DNA of 53,016 nt from contig NZ_CAJYVU010000145.1 in the NCBI RefSeq assembly GCF_913778135.1, positions 1-53,016 on the forward strand, read 5' to 3'. This stretch comes from an uncultured Sphingomonas sp. (lineage in GTDB: Bacteria > Pseudomonadota > Alphaproteobacteria > Sphingomonadales > Sphingomonadaceae). The translations under genes and the position numbers were made by a program. This document shows positions 10,149 through 17,147 of the stretch, one piece after another; the first letter of the stretch is position 1, and every line of letters starts with the position of its first letter. The notes beneath the pieces are model-generated. The model saw only the letters and a list, made by a program, of their open reading frames with translations. It did not search any database and was not told the origin of the DNA.

Positions 10149-10682
10149 ATGAAGCGGATCCCAGCAGTCGGCCTGATTACCCTGGCGGCTGCATGCAGCC
10201 AGCCGTCCATCTCGGACAACCAGCAGGACATAGGTGAGCTAGCAGCGAACAGCACCGCCTCGATCCGCACCGCGCCGGCAACTGCTCGAGCCGATGTACC
10301 GGCGACCCCCGCGAGGCCGGTCGCGGCAGATGCCCCCTCCTCGAGCCCGAGCCCGAGCCCGAGCGCATCGCCGACCGACACCGCCAACTCGCGCTCGACC
10401 ATGCGTGACTGTTATTTCAAGGTTGATGGCCGCGTGCTCGTATCGGGCCGCTGCCGGGTATTCCCGATGGGGAACGATCAGTACACGCTCAACACCTGGG
10501 ACAGCGGCAAGCCCGCGCGGTCGCACTTCGCCGTCGTGACGAAGGACAACGACGCCGACGCGACCGCCACTGCGACGTGGAACGCCGACCCCGGCGACGA
10601 CCACGCGATGGACCCGCTCGGCACCGTGCGGCGAGATGGCGACTGCTGGGTGAACGAGCGCACGCGTATCTGCGTGCGTTAG
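10149..10682 (+). CDS. hypothetical lipoprotein
   Basis: A 177-residue protein with a lipoprotein signal (MKRIPAVGLITLAAAC), a long Ala/Pro/Ser linker with a Ser-Pro repeat, and a C-terminal globular part with four cysteines (DCYFKVDGRVLVSGRC and DGDCWVNERTRIC) that may form two disulphides. The ATG at 10149 is chosen because GAGGGAG lies seven bases before it; a GTG at 10134 is less likely. I do not recognise a family. It follows the AsmA-like gene closely and may belong to the same transcript. Confidence 0.75.
   Translation: MKRIPAVGLITLAAACSQPSISDNQQDIGELAANSTASIRTAPATARADVPATPARPVAADAPSSSPSPSPSASPTDTANSRSTMRDCYFKVDGRVLVSGRCRVFPMGNDQYTLNTWDSGKPARSHFAVVTKDNDADATATATWNADPGDDHAMDPLGTVRRDGDCWVNERTRICVR
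10343..10366 (+). repeat. hexanucleotide GAGCCC repeat
   Basis: Three exact GAGCCC units followed by GAGCGC encode the Ser-Pro linker of the lipoprotein at 10149-10682. It resembles the hexamer tracts in the ferritin-like genes. Confidence 0.7.
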
Positions 10683-10685
10683 GCC

Positions 10686-11567
10686 TCACACCCCCAGGTC
10701 GTGCTCGATCACGTGGTCGGCGATCGCACCTGCGGTCGTCCACCAGATGCGCTGATCGTCCGCCTCGCGCAGTCGCTCGAGCACGCGTGCGAGCGGGGGT
10801 ACACGGTGCGCCTGCCCCATCAGATACGGGTGGAGCGCGATGCCTAGCACCAGCGGGCGGCGGTCGCATTCGGACAGCAACTGCGTCACCGCATCCTCGA
10901 TCATCGCCGCGAACTGCGCCGCCTCACCGTTGCGCGCCACGATCGCGGGAATATCGTTGATCTCCTGCGAATAGGGCACCGACAGGATGCGGCCGCTCTC
11001 GGTCGACAGCCACGTCGGCTGATCGTCGTGCGCCCAGTCGAGCAGGTAGCGATAGCCGGCCTGGTGGAGCAGGTCGGGCGTGTCGTGGCTTTCCGAAATC
11101 CACGGACCCAGCCACCCGGTCGGCCGCGTTCCCAGCACCGCCAGCGCGTCGGTGGTGCGCGCGATCAGCGCGGCTTCCTCGTCGCGCGACTTCTCGCCCT
11201 GCGCCTCGGCGTTGCTCTCGCCGTGCGCCGCGATCTCGTAACCGCGCGCGACGCAGGCCTCCGCGAGACCCGGACAAGTCCGGATCACGTCGGCGTTCAC
11301 CAGCGCGGTGGCGGGTAGCTGGAGGCGGTCGAACAGGTCGAACAGCCGCCACGCACCGACACGATTGCCATAATCGCGCCAGGCATAGTTCATCACGTCG
11401 GGCTGGTTCTTCGCCGGGGCGAGTTCGGCACCCATCCCGCCGCCGAATTCGAATACCTCGTAATTGATGCCGAAATAGATCGCGAGCCGCTTGTCCCCGG
11501 GCCAGTCGTACTCATCCCGGTCGGTGATCGCACGATAGGCATAGCGGGGCGGCGTCGAAACGGTCAT
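10686..11567 (-). CDS. polysaccharide deacetylase family protein
   Basis: A 293-residue cytoplasmic protein of the NodB-homology / PuuE-like carbohydrate esterase 4 superfamily. Visible features are RLAIYFGINYEVFEF near the N-terminus, ALVNADV, the GYEIAAHGESNAEAQG segment that replaces the classic HxxxH metal loop, WLGPWISESHDT and a C-terminal ALHPYLMGQ. This pattern is closer to PuuE/allantoinase-type hydrolases than to peptidoglycan deacetylases, and no signal peptide is present. The ATG at 11567 is preferred to the longer frame because the family starts near there. It is tail to tail with the lipoprotein gene, three bases apart. Substrate unknown. Confidence 0.82.
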   Translation of the reverse strand: MTVSTPPRYAYRAITDRDEYDWPGDKRLAIYFGINYEVFEFGGGMGAELAPAKNQPDVMNYAWRDYGNRVGAWRLFDLFDRLQLPATALVNADVIRTCPGLAEACVARGYEIAAHGESNAEAQGEKSRDEEAALIARTTDALAVLGTRPTGWLGPWISESHDTPDLLHQAGYRYLLDWAHDDQPTWLSTESGRILSVPYSQEINDIPAIVARNGEAAQFAAMIEDAVTQLLSECDRRPLVLGIALHPYLMGQAHRVPPLARVLERLREADDQRIWWTTAGAIADHVIEHDLGV

Positions 11568-11609
11568 GCGCGGCACAACGCGACAACCACGCGATCGGCT
11601 CAATCCGGC

Positions 11610-12434
11610 TTAATGGTCATGCGCATGATCATGATCGTGCGCGACGTTACGCAGCGCCTCCAGCACGTCATCGGTACGTGCCGGGTCGCCGATCGCGAGC
11701 ACGTGGCCTGCACTCGCCGCGGTCAATGGGTCGCCGTTCCAGTCGCACATCCGCCCGCCTGCACCTTCCACAACCGGTACGAGCGCGGCGAAATCGTACA
11801 GCTGGAGCCCCGATTCGCACACCAGGTCGAGGTGGCCGGATGCGAGCAGCCCGTAGTTGTAGCAGTCGCCTCCGTAGACCGGCCCTTGCCGCGGTGCATT
11901 GCCGCTCACCGCCGCGACGAGCGACAGGTAGTGCGGCACATCGCCGTCGGCGAACAGGTGCGGGCTGGTGGTCGCGATCGTCGCGCCCTTCAGCGCGGCG
12001 CAGGCGCGGGTACGCGCGGGCGCCCCGTTCAGCTCGGTCGCGCGACCCGCAACGCCGATCCAGCGTTCGCGCTGTACCGGCTGGTCGATGATGCCGAGCA
12101 CCGGCCAGCCATCCTCCACCAGCGCGATCAGCGTTCCGAAGATCGCACGCCCGGCGGTGAAGCTGCGCGTGCCGTCGATCGGATCGAGCACCCACTGGCG
12201 CCCGGTCACGCCCGGCTTTTCTCCATATTCCTCGCCGACGATGCCGTCGCCCGACCGCTCCGCGTCGAGAATCCGTCGCATCGCCGCTTCCGCCTCGGTG
12301 TCGGCGAGCGTGACGGGCGACTTGTCGTCCTTCAACCAGACACCGGCGGCGCTGCGAAAATAGGGTCGGATCACCGCGCCCGCGGCGTCGGCGAGGCGGT
12401 GGGCGAGCTGGATGTCGGCGGGGCGTACGGGCAT
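11610..12434 (-). CDS. hisN: histidinol-phosphatase, inositol monophosphatase family
   Basis: A 274-residue Mg-dependent phosphatase of the IMPase fold. The metal-binding motifs are present: GEEYG (67-71) and WVLDPIDGTRSF (81-92), plus a C-terminal Asp in YDFAALVPVVEGAGG. The combination best matches HisN-type histidinol-phosphate phosphatases found in alphaproteobacteria, which do the penultimate step of histidine synthesis; a general inositol phosphatase role is the alternative. The last nine residues (HDHDHAHDH) form an unusual His-Asp tail that could bind metal. It lies 42 bases upstream of the deacetylase gene on the same strand. Confidence 0.85.
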   Translation of the reverse strand: MPVRPADIQLAHRLADAAGAVIRPYFRSAAGVWLKDDKSPVTLADTEAEAAMRRILDAERSGDGIVGEEYGEKPGVTGRQWVLDPIDGTRSFTAGRAIFGTLIALVEDGWPVLGIIDQPVQRERWIGVAGRATELNGAPARTRACAALKGATIATTSPHLFADGDVPHYLSLVAAVSGNAPRQGPVYGGDCYNYGLLASGHLDLVCESGLQLYDFAALVPVVEGAGGRMCDWNGDPLTAASAGHVLAIGDPARTDDVLEALRNVAHDHDHAHDH

Positions 12435-12498
12435 GCACCGACGCCTATCGCGGCGCGCGAGCCGGCGCTAGGATGCGCGGCAACAGGAGATTCGATCG

Positions 12499-13038
12499 AT
12501 GCGCATTCTCGCCACCGCCCTTGCCGCCGCCGCTGCACTCACCGCGCTCCCCGCCGCCGCCACGCTGGCGGTCGGCGCGAAGGCGCCCGCGTTCGCCACG
12601 CGTGGCGCGATGGCGGGCAAGGTGATCCCGATCGACCTCGCCAAAGAGCTGCGCCGCGGGCCGGTGGTGCTCTACTTCTTCCCCGCCGCGTTTACCGGCG
12701 GCTGCAACGCGGAGGCGCGCGCCTTTGCACAGGCCGTGCCGCAGTTCGAGGCTGCCGGCGCCCACGTCATCGGCATGTCGGCGGACGATGTCGCCACCTT
12801 GCAGAAATTCTCGTCGAGCGAGTGCGCGGGCAAGTTCGCGGTGGCGAGCGCAGGGCCGCGCGTGATCGCGGGCTACGACGTGGCACTCGGTCAGGCGGTC
12901 AAGGGCCGCAACGTCACCAGCCGGACCAGCTACGTGATCGATCGCACCGGTCGCATCGCCTTCGTCCATTCCGACATGAACCCGGCCGAGCACGTTCAGA
13001 TGACGCTCGCCGCGGTTAAGCAGCTCGGCACCCGCTGA
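12499..13038 (+). CDS. periplasmic peroxiredoxin (AhpC/TSA family)
   Basis: A 179-residue thioredoxin-fold peroxidase with an N-terminal signal peptide (ATALAAAAALTALPAAA). The active-site loop FPAAFTGGC places the peroxidatic Cys at 69, with Pro62 and Thr66 in the usual PxxxTxxC arrangement. A second Cys (Cys109) could resolve the sulphenic acid. The signal peptide suggests hydroperoxide removal in the periplasm. The ATG at 12499 has AGGAG upstream at about 12485. The gene is divergent from hisN. Confidence 0.88.
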   Translation: MRILATALAAAAALTALPAAATLAVGAKAPAFATRGAMAGKVIPIDLAKELRRGPVVLYFFPAAFTGGCNAEARAFAQAVPQFEAAGAHVIGMSADDVATLQKFSSSECAGKFAVASAGPRVIAGYDVALGQAVKGRNVTSRTSYVIDRTGRIAFVHSDMNPAEHVQMTLAAVKQLGTR

Positions 13039-13155
13039 GCCGAGGCGCAAGGCACGTTTGCAACAAAACGTAAGATTTTTGTCGAATATGCGACACCAGA
13101 TGTTAGCTCTTCTGTCATAACCGGACGATCAGCAATAAAAGCAGCTGGGGGTGGC

Positions 13156-14214
13156 GTGGCATCAAGGGCTAGGAACGTGCGTGCGGGCAGCGAGCCTCAA
13201 GGCGTATTCGCGGCCGTGGGCGCCTTCCTCGCCGAGCATCGGCTGGGGCCGGAACCCGCCAATTATGCCTTCGCCTACGACGTCGTCTGCAACCCGCTCG
13301 GCGTGCGCGCGCGTGAAATGCAGGCGCTAGCGGCGGACGGCGTCCGCTTGCTTGCCGCCGATGTCGCGCGGCTGGCGAACGTGCCGATCAGCACTGCCCT
13401 CGCGCTCGTCCGCGACGGACCGGTGCAGGCGGCAGCCGAACCGGACCAGGCCAGCGATTCGGGTCCCGATGTCGAGCTGGTCGCCCGTACGCTCGCGCAG
13501 ATCGAGGATTTCAGCGACACGCTGCAATCGATCCACAGCGAGACAAACCATTTCGGCCGTGACCTGGCCGAAACCGCCGAGGCGATCCGCAGTTCGGGCC
13601 CGGGAGCGGGCGTGGAGCGGATCTCGCACCTGACCGCGGCAATGATCGACCGGGTCCACCAGGCTGAGTCGCGACTCGAACAGGCAAAGAGCGAGACGGC
13701 CGAACTGCGCGCCGCGCTGCAGGAAGCGCGCACCACCGCTCAGACCGATCCCTTGACCGAGTTGCTCAACCGCCGCGCTTTCGACGAACATTTCGCCGCG
13801 CTGTCCCCCGAGACAGCGGTCGCGCTCGCGATCTGCGACATCGATCATTTCAAGCGCGTTAACGACGGCTTCGGTCACGCGGTCGGCGACCGGGTGCTGA
13901 AACTGGTGGCGCAAATGCTCGAAGCCGAAGTCGCGTGCACGGTCGCGCGTTACGGCGGCGAGGAATTCGCGCTCCTGTTCGAGGCAGAGGACGAGGCTGC
14001 GGTGCTGGCACGGATTGAGGCTGCGCGCGACGCCATCGCGGCACGTCACCTGCGCGACCGCGACTCCAATCGACCGATCGGCACGATCAATTTCTCCGCC
14101 GGCGTCGCGGTGGGATATGCGGGCGACACGCTGACCCCGCTGATGGAACGTGCCGACCGCGCGCTCTACGCCGCGAAGCAGGCCGGGCGCGGTCAGACGA
14201 TCGTCGCGCCATAA
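13156..14214 (+). CDS. diguanylate cyclase (GGDEF domain, GGEEF motif)
   Basis: A 352-residue protein making cyclic di-GMP from GTP. The N-terminal half (about 1-160) is soluble and does not match a sensor domain I know; a predicted coiled coil (about 165-195) leads into the catalytic domain, with TDPLTELLNRRAFD (197-210), DIDHFKRVND (228-237) and the intact GGEEF (267-271). The RxxD inhibitory site expected five residues before GGEEF is absent (EVAC there), so product inhibition is probably missing. A GTG start fits the spacing. The 117-base AT-richer leader (13039-13155) probably holds the promoter and contains a small dyad, TGTCG/CGACA at 13080-13095. Confidence 0.9.
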   Translation: MASRARNVRAGSEPQGVFAAVGAFLAEHRLGPEPANYAFAYDVVCNPLGVRAREMQALAADGVRLLAADVARLANVPISTALALVRDGPVQAAAEPDQASDSGPDVELVARTLAQIEDFSDTLQSIHSETNHFGRDLAETAEAIRSSGPGAGVERISHLTAAMIDRVHQAESRLEQAKSETAELRAALQEARTTAQTDPLTELLNRRAFDEHFAALSPETAVALAICDIDHFKRVNDGFGHAVGDRVLKLVAQMLEAEVACTVARYGGEEFALLFEAEDEAAVLARIEAARDAIAARHLRDRDSNRPIGTINFSAGVAVGYAGDTLTPLMERADRALYAAKQAGRGQTIVAP

Positions 14215-14304
14215 TCTGGCGCATTTCGCGCCTCACTGCGGCGCACGGCGCCATACCAGATCAGCCTGCCTTTCTAAGTCTTTGATCGCACCGAAAATTC
14301 GAAA

Positions 14305-14321
14305 TTGGCACGCGAGATGCA
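14305..14321 (+). promoter_or_regulatory. sigma-54 (RpoN) -24/-12 promoter
   Basis: TTGGCACGCGAGATGCA matches the sigma-54 consensus TGGCACG-N4-TTGC closely: the invariant GG (14307-14308) and GC (14319-14320) are exactly 12 bases apart. The predicted transcript starts near 14332, at the foot of a 7-bp hairpin (14335-14341 with 14347-14353) and 40 bases before the first micro-ORF. Sigma-54 promoters need an enhancer-binding activator; I see no clear activator site in 14215-14304. Confidence 0.75.
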
Positions 14322-14334
14322 AAGCCTCCTGCAT

Positions 14335-14353
14335 CGATCGGATCAGCCGATCG
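14335..14353 (+). other. 5'-leader hairpin of the micro-ORF transcript
   Basis: CGATCGG (14335-14341) pairs perfectly with CCGATCG (14347-14353) across a five-base loop, right at the predicted 5' end of the sigma-54 transcript and just before the AGGAG of the first micro-ORF. It may protect the message from decay. The role is inferred. Confidence 0.5.
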
Positions 14354-14372
14354 ACCAGCAGGAGTTACCACC

Positions 14373-14483
14373 ATGATCCGCACCTTTGACGCACTCGGTC
14401 GCCAGGCATTCGCTCTCGTCGCCGCCTTCTCGGTCGCCGCGCTGATGATCGGTGCCGCCGTTCCCGTCTCGCCGATCGCGTGA
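14373..14483 (+). CDS. 36-residue membrane micropeptide
   Basis: A short ORF with a well-placed AGGAG (about 14359-14363) before the ATG. The product begins MIRTFDALGRQAF and continues as one hydrophobic helix (LVAAFSVAALMIGAAV) ending PVSPIA, so it is either a single-span membrane peptide or a short secreted signal-like peptide. It is the first coding unit after a strong sigma-54 promoter and ten bases before a second micro-ORF of similar design. I do not recognise it. Sigma-54-driven small membrane proteins are known from envelope-stress (phage-shock) responses, which is a hypothesis only. Confidence 0.6.
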   Translation: MIRTFDALGRQAFALVAAFSVAALMIGAAVPVSPIA

Positions 14484-14493
14484 GGGACCGGAA

Positions 14494-14601
14494 ATGATCA
14501 CCTTCTCTCGCCTTGCCGCTCATCCGCTCGTGATCGGTACCTTCGGCTTCGTCACGACGTCACTGCTGCTCTGGGGTCACGTGGGTGCGGCGGTCGCCTG
14601 A
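14494..14601 (+). CDS. 35-residue membrane micropeptide
   Basis: The second of two tandem micro-ORFs. GAGGGACCGGAA precedes the ATG as a usable ribosome binding site. The product starts MITFSRLAAHPLVIG and has one hydrophobic helix (GTFGFVTTSLLLWG) followed by HVGAAVA. Both micro-peptides put a basic, amphipathic N-terminus of about ten residues before a single helix, suggesting they evolved or act together. No homologue is recognised. DUF1810 follows 39 bases downstream and may be read through. Confidence 0.55.
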   Translation: MITFSRLAAHPLVIGTFGFVTTSLLLWGHVGAAVA

Positions 14602-14640
14602 TCGCGGCACCTCTTGACCGGGGTCCGCGTTAAGGCCCGG

Positions 14641-15072
14641 ATGCCAGACCCACTCGATGTCTCCCACGATCTGAACCGCTTCGTCGCCGCGCAGGCGGAC
14701 AGCTACGATCGCGCACTCGCCGAACTGACCGCGGGCCGCAAGCAGAGCCACTGGATGTGGTTCATCTTTCCGCAGATCGCCGGGCTTGGCCGCAGCGCCA
14801 CGGCGATCCACTACGCCATTCACGATCTGTTTGAGGCGCAGGCCTATCTCGCGTACCCGCTGCTCGGACCACGCTATCTCGCCTGCTGCACCGCACTGTT
14901 GCGGCATAAAGGGCGCAACGCGCGCGATATCATGGGCGAGATCGATGCGGTGAAGCTGCGTTCATCACTGACGCTGTTCGATGCCGCCGGCGCAGCACCG
15001 ACTGCCGCGCACACGCTCGCGGCCTTTTTCCCCGCACCGGACCCGGCAACGCTGCGGCTGGTCGGGCGCTGA
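14641..15072 (+). CDS. DUF1810 family protein
   Basis: A 143-residue cytoplasmic protein with the family signature DLNRFVAAQ near the start, then GRKQSHWMWFIFPQIAGLGRS, and a LLRHKGRNARDIMGEIDAVKLRSSLTLF stretch. Length is usual for DUF1810. The biochemical function of the family is not settled. The ATG at 14641 is preferred over an upstream TTG at 14614. It may be expressed from the sigma-54 promoter at 14305 through the two micro-ORFs. Confidence 0.88.
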   Translation: MPDPLDVSHDLNRFVAAQADSYDRALAELTAGRKQSHWMWFIFPQIAGLGRSATAIHYAIHDLFEAQAYLAYPLLGPRYLACCTALLRHKGRNARDIMGEIDAVKLRSSLTLFDAAGAAPTAAHTLAAFFPAPDPATLRLVGR

Positions 15073-15101
15073 GCGAAGTCGCACCCGACCAACGCCGACG
15101 A

Positions 15102-15452
15102 TCAGTTCTGCGTCGTGACCGGCGTCACCAGTGCCGTGTCGCCGTTGCGCAGCACCACGGTATATCGCTGCCGCTTGTCGCAGGTGACCAGCCACGCCGG
15201 CTTGTTGTCGAGCGACTGGGTCGCGGTCGCGCCGGTGATCTCCTGGCACGCTTCGTTGCCGTCGCGAATAGCGCGGAACAGCACCGCATTGCGCTGCGCC
15301 TCGTTGAGCGAGGCGATCGCATCAGCGGTGTTGGTCGCGCTAGCATCGCTGTTCGACATCGCAGGATCGGTCGCGTTGACCGTTGCCGTGGTGGGCTGAC
15401 CACATGCGGCGAGCAGGACGGGGGCCACGAAGGCGAAGCGGCGGATCGTCAT
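15102..15452 (-). CDS. small hypothetical lipoprotein
   Basis: A 116-residue protein with a lipoprotein signal peptide (MTIRRFAFVAPVLLAAC), a Thr/Ala/Asn/Ser-rich linker and a C-terminal globular region with two cysteines (EACQEITG and LVTCDKRQRY). No family is recognised. The ATG at 15452 is chosen because it begins the signal peptide; GGGAG lies about 11 bases upstream. It is divergent from the S41 peptidase gene, sharing a 166-base regulatory region. Confidence 0.75.
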   Translation of the reverse strand: MTIRRFAFVAPVLLAACGQPTTATVNATDPAMSNSDASATNTADAIASLNEAQRNAVLFRAIRDGNEACQEITGATATQSLDNKPAWLVTCDKRQRYTVVLRNGDTALVTPVTTQN

Positions 15453-15480
15453 TGTTCCGAAAACTCCCTTTCCGCCGATC

Positions 15481-15492
15481 GAACGATCGTTC
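15481..15492. promoter_or_regulatory. 12-bp palindrome between divergent genes
   Basis: GAACGATCGTTC is a perfect palindrome located 28 bases upstream of the lipoprotein start at 15452, inside the region shared with the S41 peptidase gene. It could be an operator for a dimeric regulator; no regulator is encoded nearby. Confidence 0.35.
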
Positions 15493-15555
15493 CGCGCGCA
15501 CGGATCCAACCGAGATCGGTGCCGAACCGGCAATATTCGCGAATGACGGCGTCTT

Positions 15556-15584
15556 TTGAACGCGTTACACGTACAAAATAATCT
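15556..15584 (+). promoter_or_regulatory. possible sigma-70 promoter of S41 peptidase gene
   Basis: TTGAAC (15556-15561) and TAATCT (15579-15584) are separated by 17 bases, the optimal spacing, and lie about 35 bases before the start codon of the S41 gene. Each element matches consensus only in part. Confidence 0.4.
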
Positions 15585-15618
15585 CGGGCGAGCTGTCTCG
15601 GGCAAGTGGAGCGTGAGG

Positions 15619-17064
15619 ATGCGGTACGGGCGTTTTTCCGGTTTGCTGGCGGGCACGGCGTTGCTCGCATCGTGTGGCGGCGATGGCGGCGGATCGGGCG
15701 CTGCGACGGGTACGGTGCCGACCCCTACGCCCACGCCGACTACCGCCGCCGCGGGCTGCTCGCTCCGCGACCGGCAGAACTGGGCCTTCGCGCAGCTGAA
15801 CGAATGGTACCTGTTTCCCGAAACGCTACCCGCCTCGCTCGACCCGTCGCCTTATTCCAGCGTCGACGCCTATATCGACGCGCTGACCGCGACCGCACGG
15901 GCGCAGCGCAAGGATCGCTACTTCACTTATCTCACCTCGATCGCCGAGGAGAATGCCTATTACAACTCGGGCACGACCAGCGGCGGGTTCGGTATCCGGC
16001 TGGGCTATGACACGACCAATCGTCGCGTCGGCATCATCGAGGCGTTCGAGGGCGCGCCGGCGCTCGCCGCCGGGCTCGACCGCGGCACCGAGATCGTGGC
16101 GATCGGCACCAGCGCGGACAATCTGCGCTCCACCAGCGACATCATCGCCGCATCGGGCACGCAGGGCGTGGTCGACGCGCTCGGCCCCGACACGGCGGGC
16201 ACCACGCGCGTGCTGCGCGTCAACGATGCGACGGGCACGCGGACCGTCACGCTGACCAAGGCCGATTACACGCTGACGCCGGTATCCTCGCGCTACGGTG
16301 CCAAGATCATCACCGACAACGGCCAGCGCGTCGGCTACGTCAACCTGCGCACCTTCATCAACACTGCTGATCCGGGCTTGCGCAGCGCGTTCCAGCAGTT
16401 CCGCAACGCGGGCATCACCAACGTCATTGTCGACCTGCGCTACAACGGCGGCGGGCTGATCTCGATCGCCGAATTGTTCACCAACCTGCTCGGCGGCGGG
16501 CGCTCGACCAACGACGTGCAGAGCTACACCACCTTCCGCGCGTCGAAATCGTCGAACAACGAGACGACGTTCTTCGCGCAGCAACCGCAGACGATCACCC
16601 CGACCAAGATCGCGTTCATCGGCACCGGCGGCACCGCTTCGGCGAGCGAATATGTCATTAACGCGATGATCCCGTACCTGCATGCCAATGTCGCGCTGGT
16701 CGGCAGCAACACCTATGGCAAACCGGTGGGGCAGATCGCGCTAGACCGGTCGCAGTGCGACGACCGGCTGCGCGTGATCGCCTTCGCGTTGCAGAATGCG
16801 GCGAAGCAGGGCGACTATTACGACGGGCTCGCGACCAAGGTGGAGGCGTCGTGCCAAGCAGTCGACGACTCGACCTATCCGCTCGGCGACCCGCGCGAGG
16901 CATCGACGCGCGCCGCGCTCGATTTCATCGAAGGGCGCGGCTGCACGCGGATCGGCGCCACCGCCTCGCTGGAGCGCACCGCGACGCCGTTCGCGCAATC
17001 GCGCGAGCTGCTGAGCCCCGCGCGACCGACGACCGCGCAGCGCGAGACGCCCGGACTGTTCTGA
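15619..17064 (+). CDS. S41 family peptidase, lipoprotein
   Basis: A 481-residue carboxyl-terminal-processing-type protease with a lipoprotein signal (GTALLASC, Cys19) and a Pro-Thr linker. A PDZ-like region (about 110-210) precedes the S41 domain, where GYVNLRTF and VDLRYNGGG are typical. The Ser-Lys dyad is probably Ser343 (in GTASASEY) and Lys368 (in NTYGKP), the same 25-residue spacing as in E. coli Tsp. It should act in the periplasm, tethered to a membrane. The ATG at 15619 has GGAG seven bases upstream; the longer frame from 15556 would start inside the promoter. It is larger and more divergent than CtpA. Confidence 0.88.
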   Translation: MRYGRFSGLLAGTALLASCGGDGGGSGAATGTVPTPTPTPTTAAAGCSLRDRQNWAFAQLNEWYLFPETLPASLDPSPYSSVDAYIDALTATARAQRKDRYFTYLTSIAEENAYYNSGTTSGGFGIRLGYDTTNRRVGIIEAFEGAPALAAGLDRGTEIVAIGTSADNLRSTSDIIAASGTQGVVDALGPDTAGTTRVLRVNDATGTRTVTLTKADYTLTPVSSRYGAKIITDNGQRVGYVNLRTFINTADPGLRSAFQQFRNAGITNVIVDLRYNGGGLISIAELFTNLLGGGRSTNDVQSYTTFRASKSSNNETTFFAQQPQTITPTKIAFIGTGGTASASEYVINAMIPYLHANVALVGSNTYGKPVGQIALDRSQCDDRLRVIAFALQNAAKQGDYYDGLATKVEASCQAVDDSTYPLGDPREASTRAALDFIEGRGCTRIGATASLERTATPFAQSRELLSPARPTTAQRETPGLF

Positions 17065-17147
17065 CGCGCACACCGCCGGGCGCACTGTTCGGCGCCGGTC
17101 CGCTGGGCTAGTCGCGGATCGCTCGGTGCGAACTAAGGAGGCGAGCG

